Shown piece after piece: positions 8,282 to 17,142 of a DNA stretch of 64,000 nucleotides. The notes under the pieces are model-generated. The model saw only the letters and a list, made by a program, of their open reading frames with translations, was not told the DNA's origin and did no database searches. The stretch's first letter is position 1. Each line of letters opens with the position of its first letter. Made by a program: the position numbers and the translations under genes. Source of the DNA: JBCCIM01 sp965263205 (GTDB lineage Bacteria > Bacteroidota > Rhodothermia > Rhodothermales > JAHQVL01); NCBI GenBank assembly GCA_965263205.1, contig CBDHHF010000010.1, positions 1-64,000 on the forward strand, in the 5' to 3' direction.

Positions 8282-9040
8282 TTAGACGACGCTGTCTTTC
8301 AGGTTTGTCAAAAAACCGACGCGCCCGCCGTACGTTTTTCGCAGGTTTTCTTCAGTGAATACATCTTTTACAGGGCCACTTGCAATGCTGCGTACATTCA
8401 GAAGCATCACATAGTCGAAGTATTCTGTGACCGTCTGCAAGTCGTGGTGTACAACCATCACGGTTTTACCCTGTGCACGCAAGGCACGAAGGATTTGGAT
8501 GATAGCACGCTCAGTGGTTGCATCAACACCCTGGAAAGGCTCATCCATGAAATACAGATCGGCGTCTTGCACAAGGGCTCGAGCCAGAAAAACGCGTTGT
8601 TGTTGGCCACCCGACAATTGACTGATTTGCCGCGATTCGTAAGCCTCCATGCCCACTTGTGCCAATGCATCCCTTGCGATGGCTTTTTCCTTTTTGCCAG
8701 GGCGTTTAAACCAACCCAGTTTGCTGTAGAGGCCCATCTGCACGACATCAAGGACGCTGGCCGGAAAATCCCAATCTACGCTTCCGCGTTGGGGCACGTA
8801 GCCCACGCGTTGCTGTTGCCTGGTGTAAGGCTCGCCGTAAATCAATACCTGGCCAGCGGCTGTTTTGAGGAGCCCAAGAATGGCTTTGATTAGCGTTGTC
8901 TTGCCGGCACCATTGGGGCCAACTATCGCCATGAGCAGCCCTTGCGGTACAGCAAGATCAATATCCCAAAGTACCGGTTTTTCCCGGTAAGCAACCGTGA
9001 GGTCGCGTACATCGATCGCATAGGGGATGGGTTCTGCCAT
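8282..9040 (-). CDS. Mn/Zn ABC transporter ATP-binding protein (TroB/MntB-like)
   Basis: 252-aa ABC ATPase powering metal import. Visible motifs: Walker A GPNGAGKTT, Q-loop VPQRGSVDWDFPASVLD (the 'R-x-x-V-D-W-D-F-P' run is characteristic of Mn/Zn importers), signature LSGGQQQR, Walker B DLYFMDEPF and switch His in VVHHDL. Length is normal. It lies between the substrate-binding lipoprotein (42 bp upstream) and the first permease. Confidence 0.93.
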   Translation of the reverse strand: MAEPIPYAIDVRDLTVAYREKPVLWDIDLAVPQGLLMAIVGPNGAGKTTLIKAILGLLKTAAGQVLIYGEPYTRQQQRVGYVPQRGSVDWDFPASVLDVVQMGLYSKLGWFKRPGKKEKAIARDALAQVGMEAYESRQISQLSGGQQQRVFLARALVQDADLYFMDEPFQGVDATTERAIIQILRALRAQGKTVMVVHHDLQTVTEYFDYVMLLNVRSIASGPVKDVFTEENLRKTYGGRVGFLTNLKDSVV

Positions 9041-9082
9041 TTGCGTCAGGTTTTAAAGGCTATTTCAGCTAATACAGAACGG

Positions 9083-10054
9083 CTATTGCTGGAGTCCAGA
9101 TACGATGGTATCGATGTTGTAGCGCACCGTGCCCAGGTACGAGCCTTCCGGGCTATCCGGGTCGCCCAGGGCATCGGAGTACAGGTTGCCGCCAATGGTT
9201 ACCTCGAAATCGCGTGCTTCTACGGCTGCTTTGACAGCCTCAATGCCGCGTGGTGAAACGGAGGATTCAACAAACATGGCTGGGATACGCCGGCCAGCCA
9301 CAAAGTCTGCCAGCTCCTGGACATCGGCTGTGCCGGCTTCCGTTGCTGTGCTCAGCCCCTGGAGTGCGTGCACTTCAAATCCATAAGCGCGACCGAAGTA
9401 GCCAAACGCGTCATGTGAGGTAATCAGGACGCGACTTGCAGCCGGGATTGCTGCAACTTGCGCCTCCACATAAGCATGCAGTGCATCCATTTCCTGGATA
9501 TATCGCTTTGCATTCGTAGCGAACAAATCGCTATGGGTGGGGCTCAATTCGCTAAGTACGATGTGAACATGGTCCGCAACCCGTTGCCACAAAGCAACAT
9601 CAAACCAGACATGCGGATCAAAATTGCCTGCATAGGAAGCTGACATAAGGCGCAGCGAATCGGGTACAGCATCCTGTGCAACAGCGATAGTAGGGACGCC
9701 GCGTTTCTCCATTTGCTCGAAGACTTCCGTCATTTTGCCTTCCAAATGGAGTCCGTTGTATACAACCAGATCAGCGCCGGCCATTTTTAAGACGTCGCCT
9801 TCGCTGGCCTTGTACAGGTGGGGGTCGACGCCCGGGCCCATCAGGCCGGCTACGTCAACCTGTTCACCGCCAATTTCTTGAACCAGATCGGCGATCATGC
9901 TCGTAGTTGCTACAACATTGATTTTTGTGTCAGAGAAATCGTTCTCTTCATTCGTCGTCTCAGATGGCTGACAGCCTACGGCTAACAGGATGATTGCCGC
10001 AATGAACAACGAATGCAAGCGAAGCTGTCGTGGTTTTGTGTGCTTACCTACCAT
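9083..10054 (-). CDS. Mn/Zn-binding lipoprotein of ABC importer (TroA/MntA-like)
   Basis: 323-aa cluster A-I substrate-binding protein. A basic N-terminus, hydrophobic segment and lipobox LAVGC mark a lipoprotein. Metal ligands of the TroA/PsaA family are apparent: His in GVDPHLY, His in DPHVWFD, acidic residues in the C lobe (FVESSV, then a late Asp). The His-rich loop common in strictly zinc-binding ZnuA is absent, which together with GVDPHLY favours manganese, but zinc cannot be excluded. It is the first gene of the four-gene importer operon, with a 0.5-kb untranslated region before it. Confidence 0.92.
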   Translation of the reverse strand: MVGKHTKPRQLRLHSLFIAAIILLAVGCQPSETTNEENDFSDTKINVVATTSMIADLVQEIGGEQVDVAGLMGPGVDPHLYKASEGDVLKMAGADLVVYNGLHLEGKMTEVFEQMEKRGVPTIAVAQDAVPDSLRLMSASYAGNFDPHVWFDVALWQRVADHVHIVLSELSPTHSDLFATNAKRYIQEMDALHAYVEAQVAAIPAASRVLITSHDAFGYFGRAYGFEVHALQGLSTATEAGTADVQELADFVAGRRIPAMFVESSVSPRGIEAVKAAVEARDFEVTIGGNLYSDALGDPDSPEGSYLGTVRYNIDTIVSGLQQ

Positions 10055-10110
10055 TTAAATACATCCCGTGTGTGCTTATTTCCTTGATGCAGATACGAAA
10101 GGAATAAAAG

Positions 10111-10124
10111 TTAGATCCGGCTAA
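10111..10124. promoter_or_regulatory. Weak candidate metalloregulator site before the Mn/Zn importer
   Basis: TTAGATCCGGCTAA has symmetric TTAG/CTAA outer half-sites, reminiscent of DtxR/MntR-type operators, and lies 57 bp upstream of the lipoprotein start. The inner bases are not palindromic, so this is only suggestive. Confidence 0.3.
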
Positions 10125-10447
10125 AAATAAATTTAACCAAAGTGACTTGTGGTGAATTTGCAGTGAAAGGGTGGCATGGAATACGTTAAATTGGAGGATG
10201 AGTCGTGCTATTCAACTGTCAACAAGCCTGCGGGTCGCGCATCAGTTATTCGTTTGGGTGCGGATGTTTAGGATTAGGATGCAGGTGATGGTTGGGATAA
10301 TCTTTCCTAAAGAAAAAAGCAGATAAAAGTGCAGTATGGCTGAATCCTGAACGGCTCCGTGAAGGTAGCATAAATCTCCACGGTAGCGGGAGACCAGTTA
10401 GCACTGGATCCAGTTAACAAGAGGTGGACACTACGTTCGGGCTTAGT

Positions 10448-10577
10448 AAAACTCGATAGCGTAGCGCAAAAAAACTCGATAGCGTAGCGCAAAAAACTCG
10501 ATAGCGCAAAAAACTCGAAGCGCAAAACTCGATAGCGCAAAAATTCGGTAGCGCAAAAAATTCGACAGCACAAAAAA
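10448..10577 (+). repeat. Short A-rich tandem repeats before the thioredoxin gene
   Basis: About seven degenerate units of the form A(3-7)CTCGATAGCG(TAGCG)C run head to tail right up to the ATG-proximal sequence. Units are 15-23 bp. The last ones have diverged (TTCGGTAGCGC, TTCGACAGCAC). The rest of 10055-10447 shows no gene; it contains only the start region of the importer operon and unremarkable sequence. Confidence 0.8.
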
Positions 10578-10587
10578 ATTATTACAT

Positions 10588-11403
10588 ATGGCATACGAAG
10601 TAGCAGATTTTCAACGCGACGTAATCGAAGCGAGCCATCAGCAACCTGTTTTGGTGGATTTCTGGGCACCATGGTGTGGTCCCTGTCGCTCGTTAGGGCC
10701 CGTACTTGAAAAACTGGCTTCGGAGAATGTAGATCACTGGAAACTGATCAAAGTGAACACAGACGAGCATCAGCAAATTTCAGCGCAGTATGGGATCAAA
10801 GGGATACCTGCAGTGAAGTTGTTTGTAGATGGCACCGTTGTCAATGAATTTACTGGCGCATTGCCTGAGCACATGGTGCGTTCCTGGTTGGAAACCTCAA
10901 TTCCATCTGAGGGGGTCATTCAATTCAAGGCAGCAGAAGCGGCCATTGAAGCCGGCGATGTATCTGGTGGCAAAGCCATGCTAGAGGCGATTCTGACGCA
11001 AGATCCAGCGCATGTTGAAGCGCGAGTCTTACTTGCGAAAGTGACGGCGCAGTCAGATCTGAGTGCCGCAGGTGCATTGGTTGAATCCCTGTCTACTCAC
11101 CAGGCCAGTACGCTCGACGTCGTGGAGAGTATCAAAACGTTGAGCCGGCTCGCCAACTTGTCTGCATCAGGGGAAGCGATGCCCGACGAGAAAGGCAAAA
11201 CTGATTATCTAGAGGCTACCATACATCTCTTAAACAATGAATGGGACGCGGCCCTCGAAAAGTTCATCGCTGTGATTCAGCAGAACCGCTACTACGACGA
11301 CGATGGCTCACGCAAAGCCGTCATCGCCATTTTCAACCTCCTCGGCCCTCAACACTCCCTAACCCGCAAGCACCGCCGCATGTTTGACATGGTTCTGTAC
11401 TAG
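10588..11403 (+). CDS. Thioredoxin-TPR co-chaperone (CnoX/YbbN-like)
   Basis: 271 aa. The N-terminal thioredoxin domain (residues 1-110) has the active site WAPWCGPCR and the cis-proline segment GIKGIPAVKLF. A helical tail of ~160 residues resembles the tetratricopeptide part of YbbN/CnoX, which holds unfolded or oxidised clients for chaperones. Unlike E. coli CnoX, the active site is the full redox CGPC, so a disulfide reductase activity is expected. The final helix (NRYYDDDGSRKAVIAIFNLLG) matches the family end. Preceded by a tandem-repeat region and followed, 5 bp before the convergent arsM, by a long inverted repeat. Confidence 0.88.
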   Translation: MAYEVADFQRDVIEASHQQPVLVDFWAPWCGPCRSLGPVLEKLASENVDHWKLIKVNTDEHQQISAQYGIKGIPAVKLFVDGTVVNEFTGALPEHMVRSWLETSIPSEGVIQFKAAEAAIEAGDVSGGKAMLEAILTQDPAHVEARVLLAKVTAQSDLSAAGALVESLSTHQASTLDVVESIKTLSRLANLSASGEAMPDEKGKTDYLEATIHLLNNEWDAALEKFIAVIQQNRYYDDDGSRKAVIAIFNLLGPQHSLTRKHRRMFDMVLY

Positions 11404-11490
11404 GGTTAAAGGTTGACAAGTTAAAGGTTAAAAGTGAGTTACAGCCCAAGTTTGCGCCCACCTTTAACTTTAAACTTTCAACCTTTAACC
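11404..11490. repeat. Inverted repeat of GGTTAAAGGTT-type units between convergent genes
   Basis: The left arm starts GGTTAAAGGTTGACAAGTTA and the right arm ends CTTTCAACCTTTAACC. The arms of about 33 bp pair imperfectly around a ~22-nt centre. It fills the gap between the convergent thioredoxin and arsM genes, so it may act as a two-way terminator. Related GGTTGAAGGTT units recur at 23662 and 30186. Confidence 0.7.
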
Positions 11491-11495
11491 AGTTT

Positions 11496-12584
11496 TCAGC
11501 AGCATGCGCCTGTGCTGCTTTCGCCTTCTACGGTGATGGTGGCATCGCCGCAGTCGAAGAGGCCGAAGTGGGTGGAGCGGTCGCCGGTGATGGTGAAGTA
11601 TTTACCGAAGCGTGTATCCTGGACCATCGCCGCAGAATTGCCGCAAACCAGCATGGGCCGGCCTTTCTCGAAGAGGTGGTGGTCATCCAGTTCAAAGCTG
11701 TGGTCTGATGCTTCGATGCCGCCGTTGTAGTAGGCAACCTGCCCGTAGTCCTCACACCGATCTTCAATACTGGCAAGTTTAAAGGCGCGAATGGTCAGGG
11801 AAGTGAACTTTGTGTTGCCGAGTTTAGCTGCCAGCGCAGGGTCTTCTACTTCTACCGAATGCTGCGCAACCACGCGGAAGTCTTTGATACCCAACTCAAA
11901 CATCATGCGACGAAAATCTTCCGTGTACATTGCGCCGCCGAGGCATTCGCCGCGAAGCACGGGGTCGTCAGCAATAGCTTTGGGAATTCTGCGGTCTGCA
12001 AAAATATCGGAGAAGTAGAGTTCGCCGCCTTCTTTGAGTACGCGAAAGATTTCGGAGAACACGGTCTTTTTATCGGTCGACAGGTTGATTACGCAGTTGG
12101 AAATCACAACATCGACAGCGTTATCAGCAATGCCGGCTGTTTTCAGGTCTTCAATGTACCCGAGCCGGAAGCTTGTATTCGGCTTTGCAAAACCAAATTT
12201 TTCAGCCTGGATGTGCTCGTACTTTTTAGCCACCTCCAATTGCTCTTCTGTCATGTCGACGCCAATCACAGCACCTGCTTCGCCTACCAGTTTGGAGACG
12301 AGGTACGCATCGCGCCCCGTGCCGCAGCCGAGGTCGAGTACGGTGCATCCTTCAAGGGCAAGGGGGATGGGGGAGCCGCAACCGTAGAAGCGTGCCATGA
12401 TTTCATCTTCGAGCATGGCAAGAATAGGCTTGTGATGCTCCGGGACGGCATCTGGGGCGCAGCATGCACTCGTTTTGAGGTCGTCTTTGGTTTCCAGCAC
12501 CTGGCCGTAGTATTCTTTAACGCTGGCTTCTACACTACTATTTTCCACTGCTATTTTCCAGACTGCTATTTTCCAGTGTGCCAT
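11496..12584 (-). CDS. arsM: Arsenite S-adenosylmethyltransferase with C-terminal extension
   Basis: SAM-dependent enzyme that methylates As(III). The Rossmann motif VLDLGCGTGRD binds SAM, and the three catalytic cysteines of the ArsM family are present (LKTSACC, ISNCVINLS, RGECLGGAMY). About 90 extra residues at the C-terminus, ending TGACC, add cysteine-bearing sequence as in longer ArsM forms. The start is uncertain. The ATG at 12584 is the first one in frame close to the conserved SVKEYYGQVLETKDD. A more natural-looking start at 12621 (MEATKAATNG...) is out of frame because a 13/15-nt tandem repeat shifts the phase. It follows arsS, and the two enzymes act in sequence in arsenosugar synthesis. 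Confidence 0.9.
   Translation of the reverse strand: MAHWKIAVWKIAVENSSVEASVKEYYGQVLETKDDLKTSACCAPDAVPEHHKPILAMLEDEIMARFYGCGSPIPLALEGCTVLDLGCGTGRDAYLVSKLVGEAGAVIGVDMTEEQLEVAKKYEHIQAEKFGFAKPNTSFRLGYIEDLKTAGIADNAVDVVISNCVINLSTDKKTVFSEIFRVLKEGGELYFSDIFADRRIPKAIADDPVLRGECLGGAMYTEDFRRMMFELGIKDFRVVAQHSVEVEDPALAAKLGNTKFTSLTIRAFKLASIEDRCEDYGQVAYYNGGIEASDHSFELDDHHLFEKGRPMLVCGNSAAMVQDTRFGKYFTITGDRSTHFGLFDCGDATITVEGESSTGACC
12535..12576 (-). repeat. 13/15-nt tandem repeat in the 5' end of arsM
   Basis: Three copies of TGGAAAATAG(C/T)AG on the minus strand. The upstream unit spacing is 15 nt, the downstream spacing 13 nt. The 2-nt difference switches the frame: upstream the repeat reads LENSS LENSS, and the downstream copy reads VENSS only in the other frame. 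Confidence 0.7.
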
Positions 12585-12697
12585 TTGCGTGGCCGTTGGT
12601 AGCTGCTTTGGTTGCTTCCATGGTGGTAACTTTAAATCGTTTACGTAAATGTCGGTAAAACTGCTACAGCGAGGTAGCAAAAATTTCAAAGGATGGC

Positions 12698-13843
12698 TTA
12701 CTCAGCAATAGCGCCTCCGCAACCACTCCCCGCGCCGGCGGTGCACCCGTAGCAGTGGCGCTCAGTACGGATGTTGTGTTGTAGCCACTTTTCGAGGTCG
12801 AAGTCGCGCACGTGCAGGCGCTCGTTGCCCGGGAAATCGATTTCCATGTCGAGCTGCTGGTTGAAGTCGCAATCATACAGCCGGCCATCCCAGGAGACAG
12901 ACAGTGTATTGCGGCACATGAGGCCGGCGATGGTGGCTGGATTAAATGCATTCAGCAGTCGATCCAGGTATTCTTCGAGTTTGCCTTTTTCGAGCAGCCA
13001 CTCCAGGTATCTGGACATCGGCATGTTGTTCAGGGCAAGGAGCCGATCAAACGATACGCCGTGGTTTTTTTGCAAGGCTGTTTTCCACTCTGATTCGAGC
13101 GAAGCCTGGTTGCCGGCGAGGAAGGCGCCTACCGGATTGGTTACGAGCGTAAGCTGGAGGTCCGGATTTCCCTGGCCGTATCCTGCTTCGTTCAGCATTT
13201 TCAACGCGCGCAGTGATTTCTCGTACGTGCCATCGCCGCGTTGCGCGTCGGTGCCCAGTTTACGGTAGTGGGGCAGCGAGCAAACCACTTCAACGCCGCG
13301 TTCAGCAAACCACTTGGGCAGGTGCTGAAAGCGCCGTACGGTCAAAATGGTGAGGTTGCATCGGTCAATTACGTGTTTGCCCATTTGGGTAACACGGTCG
13401 ACCAGGTATTCAAAGTTGGGATTTAGTTCAGGCGCGCCACCGGTCAGATCAACCGTATGCGCTCCCGATTTTTCGATCGCTTCGATACACGCATCCACCG
13501 TTTCGCGATCCATGTTTTCTTCTGTGCGATCAGGACCTGAGTCGACGTGACAGTGCCGGCACGTCATGTTGCAGAGTTTTCCCAGGTTGATCTGAAAAAT
13601 GTCGAGCTGCGCTGGCTTTAACTCCGGCCAGCCGCTTTGCTCTACATCTCTGAAAAAATTGCCTGTTTTAGAAGGCCCAATCTGTATCGGGACTGCATCC
13701 AGTTGTTTTATTTGCTCCTCAGGGCTCGCAAGTGGCGAGCGCCGGTACTTGAGGCTGGTTGTGGTCCTTGGGCCTTCGATTGTTACAGAGGCACCGTCGC
13801 CGGCCAGGGTCAACGGAATCATGTCATCTGTAGAATTACTCAT
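12698..13843 (-). CDS. arsS: Arsenosugar biosynthesis radical SAM enzyme
   Basis: 381-aa radical SAM protein. The [4Fe-4S]-SAM motif is CNMTCRHCHVDSGP (CxxxCxxC). The C-terminus has the Cys-rich tail HCYGCTAGAGSGCGG characteristic of the ArsS family, which attaches a 5'-deoxyadenosyl group to dimethylarsenic to begin arsenosugar formation. DLTGGAPELNPNF is the family GGAPE-type element. It lies between an AhpD-like gene (163 bp upstream) and arsM (76-113 bp downstream), the usual genomic setting. The start ATG at 13843 gives the expected length. Confidence 0.92.
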   Translation of the reverse strand: MSNSTDDMIPLTLAGDGASVTIEGPRTTTSLKYRRSPLASPEEQIKQLDAVPIQIGPSKTGNFFRDVEQSGWPELKPAQLDIFQINLGKLCNMTCRHCHVDSGPDRTEENMDRETVDACIEAIEKSGAHTVDLTGGAPELNPNFEYLVDRVTQMGKHVIDRCNLTILTVRRFQHLPKWFAERGVEVVCSLPHYRKLGTDAQRGDGTYEKSLRALKMLNEAGYGQGNPDLQLTLVTNPVGAFLAGNQASLESEWKTALQKNHGVSFDRLLALNNMPMSRYLEWLLEKGKLEEYLDRLLNAFNPATIAGLMCRNTLSVSWDGRLYDCDFNQQLDMEIDFPGNERLHVRDFDLEKWLQHNIRTERHCYGCTAGAGSGCGGAIAE

Positions 13844-14006
13844 AAAGACGTTGTGACGTATTGGGTGGGGATTGTCAGCAGTGGGCGTTACCCCTGAGGC
13901 GCCGACAACATACGGATAAATGCAGTGTTTCCTAACGGTTTCTGCTTTCCTGTTGAAATATGGCCTTAAGCTTCTTTGTGCTGTGAAACGGAGGTCTGTT
14001 ACAAAG

Positions 14007-14339
14007 CTACATGGTCATGTCTTTTACCTTGTCGAGCATTTGAATGCCGTGGACAAGTGATGCACCGCCGCGAATTGCAGTGGCGACGTGGACAGCCTCC
14101 GTCATTTGCTCCAGGTCGGCACCTTTCTCAAGGGAGCCAGAGGTATACGCGTCGATGCAGTACGGGCACTGGATGGTGTGGGCTACCGCCAGAGCGATAA
14201 GTGCTTTTTCACGGGCTGTGAGGGCGCCGTCTTCAAATACTTTTCCGTAGTAGGAGAAAAAGGCATCAGCCAGCTCTTTGTTGCCTTCTGCAATGGTGCC
14301 AAATTTGGGGAGGTGTTCTGGTTTATAATAGGTATCCAT
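14007..14339 (-). CDS. AhpD-like carboxymuconolactone decarboxylase-family protein of the arsenosugar cluster
   Basis: 110-aa CMD/AhpD-fold protein. The redox pair is visible in IQCPYCIDAYTSGSL (CxxC followed by a downstream polar helix), with HVATAIRGGASLVHGIQM near the end. Members of this small 'peroxidase-like' family are commonly found beside arsS. A role in redox handling or in arsenical chemistry is inferred from neighbourhood only. It is the first gene of the AhpD-ArsS-ArsM group. Confidence 0.85.
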   Translation of the reverse strand: MDTYYKPEHLPKFGTIAEGNKELADAFFSYYGKVFEDGALTAREKALIALAVAHTIQCPYCIDAYTSGSLEKGADLEQMTEAVHVATAIRGGASLVHGIQMLDKVKDMTM

Positions 14340-14557
14340 GGTACAGTCTGCTAAAAAATGAGTGTAAACGGGTAAACAGGATCCGAATATCGATTTCTGG
14401 TCTGCAAAAACCTACATGGCAGCGGTATGCCCAAACCAGAACAATGTTGCGCGTTCAGAAGCTTCGATAACGGAAGCCGCTACTTGTTACCCGAATATTC
14501 GTGCAGGAGTTTGGAGTGAGGCGTTTGGAGGCGGGGAAGCGCTTAACGCACTTGAGG

Positions 14558-16770
14558 CTATTTGACAGGCTGGATTTCGTAGGCGATCTCCCGATTGATC
14601 GTTTGCTGGCTGTTGTGGTCAAAGATTTCTACAGTGATGCTAAGGGGACCTTCTTTGCGCTGGTCGCTCAGGTCGAGTACGAGAAACTCTTCGCTTTTGG
14701 TCGTATTTCCGCTGACCGTCGATGCAAAGGTCGTTTTATCAGCGCCGCCTCGCCTGAATAAGCCGCCTTTCTTTGGGCTTGTAATTTCGTATTTGACGTC
14801 GAATTGCGTTTTGCCTTCAGCGTCGCGTTGTAAATTGTAGACTTCAAAATACAGCACCAGGGGCGATTGGCCATCGATAACAGGGGAAGGATCTACTAAC
14901 GAGAGCTGGATGATTTCTTCATCGATATCTGGCATTTGTTGGATGCTGGCCGGCAGGATCATCGGTTTGAGGTCGCTCATGGTGAGCACCGCCGGGTCTG
15001 CAGGGAGGGCCTGTAGCGAGTCTTGTCGGTACGTGTTGGCTTTTACATGGGGGCCGACTTTGCGCAGTTGTTCTGCGTCGATTTCTGCGGCGTACATATC
15101 AATTTGCAATGCAATGTGGTATTGCCCGCTGTCGCCAGTTGTTTGGATGGTTTGTGTGGGTAATGAGATATCTTCTCCGTAGCAATCCCTGGCAGCATGG
15201 AACGGTCGTGTGCAATTTGCCGGTCGAGGTAGTCTGGCGTTTTCTGAACAACAGACGTGACAATCAGGTAGTCATCTGGCGTGATACCGGCCATTTCGAT
15301 GCTTTCCTGCGATGCGTTATCGAGGGCGAACGCGTTGGGCGCCGGTCGCCAGTACACTTCGGTGCGCGTCGTGCCATCGTCCTCAAGAAAGCGAGCCGTC
15401 CGGAAATGGAGCGGCAGCGGCGCGATTGCATCAAACACATTGGTTCGAACCTGTGGTACGTAGTCTTCACGCTGGACAGCAAGCATTTCGTCTTCTGCTC
15501 TGTAGGCTGCCATGGTGTGGTTTACAAAAAGATCGGGGCGGTTTGGGTTGAAGGCGTTACCCGGCATGCCGGCGTCTGCGATGCCGCCTGCCCGGCTGTT
15601 GGCCAATAAGTCGGCGTTGAGTGCGTTACCGAGCGACTCAACAGACTCATCCTCACTTTGCTGCGCCGCGTTTAATTGGGATGCAATGTCGCCATCATCG
15701 AGCAAGCTGGAGAATGCGGCCACGTCTGTATAGCGTGTGGCAAAGGTGGGGTGGTACAGCGAAAGCTGTTTGTAGATTTCTTCGAGGGTACGCACCATCG
15801 CGCGTGCTTTGGCTTTGCCACGGGTAGAGTTGCCCAGGCCTGATCGGAGGGATGAGGGAAGCAGGTTGCGAGTCTCACCGAGTTTGAACAGGCCACTGGA
15901 ATCGTGGAAAAGAAACTGGGCGGCATTGTCTATATGTGCATAGAACCAAAACTCGTTGCCCGGGAAATCCGATTCGTTGAGGGTCAGATTTGCATCCAAT
16001 ACTTTGGTTCGGAAGGCAGATTTGTCAAACTGGATTGTGGTGGTACGCGTGGGAGGTCCGAGTCGGATATAAACGGCACCCCGGTCGTCAAATTGGTCCC
16101 TGAATCGATAGTTGGCTGTGGCGAAGGCGACGCGCTCAAGGTGTTCTTCGAGCAGTTCGTTGTTACGCGTAGCCGGCGCAGGATCTTTACTCCGCCACCA
16201 GGTGCTTGCTTTATCAGCGGCGGCGTCGGTCCAGCCATCGTCCAATTGCCATTTGTCGTGGGTTGATGCGGGTAAGATGAACGTCAGCGCTTCAAGGTAG
16301 GGGGAAAATGAGGTTTGAAACAGCGAGGATACGGGCCGGCCAACGTCAGCCAGTAATCGCTGGTATACTGCGGTGCCAAGGGCATAATCTTCTCGGCTGC
16401 CATGCGCGAATACAGCATTGAGAAACGTAAGGCCGAGCCGGTGATCAAAGGTGTCCGCTTCGTCCATGGCAAGGATGCCTGAACGCCAGGTGCTGATGGC
16501 TTCGCCCGGTTGGTTTGCATCTGCATGTGCTTTGCCCAGCCAATAGGATAGGGGCCCGTGAATGGAAGAAGAACTTCCTGGATACGTTGCTACAAATACG
16601 GCAAGGGAATCGATTGCGGGATCTGTCACGCCACGCTGGATCGCTGCTATAGCCTGGTTTATGAGTGGCTCCTGGTAAGCTGCCTGTGCTGCAACAGATT
16701 GAGGCAAAACCAGGCCTAACAAAACGCCCGAAAAGAGATAAAGCCGGCAGCGTTGTAACGTATATCTCAT
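14558..16770 (-). pseudogene. GWxTD-domain protein, split by a one-base deletion
   Basis: Secreted or periplasmic protein of ~735 aa when the frame is restored. From 16770 the start gives a signal peptide (LYLFSGVLLGLVLPQSVAAQ). The GWxTD domain lies at about residues 200-260 (TWWRSKDPAPATRNNELLEEH, then FDDRGAVYIRLGPP); the GWxTD motif itself is degenerate. The first frame runs to 15043 but loses sense after MLPG. The second frame gives the expected continuation (DCYGEDISLPTQTIQ...YHIALQIDMYAAEID) to a stop at 14558. Adding one G to the GGG run (CCC at 15187-15189 on the + strand) joins them. It may be a sequencing error. The family is common in Bacteroidota and allied phyla; the function is not established. 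Confidence 0.8.
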
Positions 16771-17073
16771 AGTTTTTCCAGCGATCTTGAATGGCGTGTA
16801 ATGCAAAATAAGCACTCAATACTTCTTACGACATTGTGATTTCGGATGCTCGTGCTTCCGTTTTGTCGCCAGGTAACACTTGTGTGAATCATTAGGTCAC
16901 ACCATAGCAATCAGGATGCCAATGGTTTTAGACATCGGAAATCCCGAAATCCCGAAAAAACGAGAACACGAAAAAGTAATGCTTCCGCGATTTGAACGCT
17001 TAACTCGAATGTGTACCTGATTGGTAAACAATCACTAAATCATGTACGGGATTTATCGGCAGGTGGTTCACAT
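16771..17073. other. Intergenic region with short CGAAA-type repeats
   Basis: No gene seen. Around 16945-16977 the units GAAATCCCGAAATCCCGAAA and GAGAACACGAAAAAG form a small direct-repeat patch. They resemble the arms of the inverted repeat at 53416-53503. CTCGTGCTTCCG near 16850 is also shared with that element. Confidence 0.4.
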
Positions 17074-17111
17074 AAAAAAGAGGCTGCTTCATCCGAAGCA
17101 GCCTCTTTTTT
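17074..17111 (-). terminator. Terminator after susD-like gene
   Basis: AAAAAAGAGGCTGCTTC pairs perfectly with GAAGCAGCCTCTTTTTT around loop ATCC. It is T-rich on both sides and works on the minus strand, 32 bp past the SusD stop codon. Confidence 0.9.
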
Positions 17112-17142
17112 TACAGCGTTGTGTGCAGACAACGATCAACTG

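Noticed and set aside
11859..12602. Plus-strand 247-codon frame
   Set aside because: Antisense to arsM, which has clear motifs.
12698..13843. Selenoprotein form of arsS
   Set aside because: The reading frame has ordinary Cys codons in the C-terminal tail and no in-frame TGA that would need recoding.
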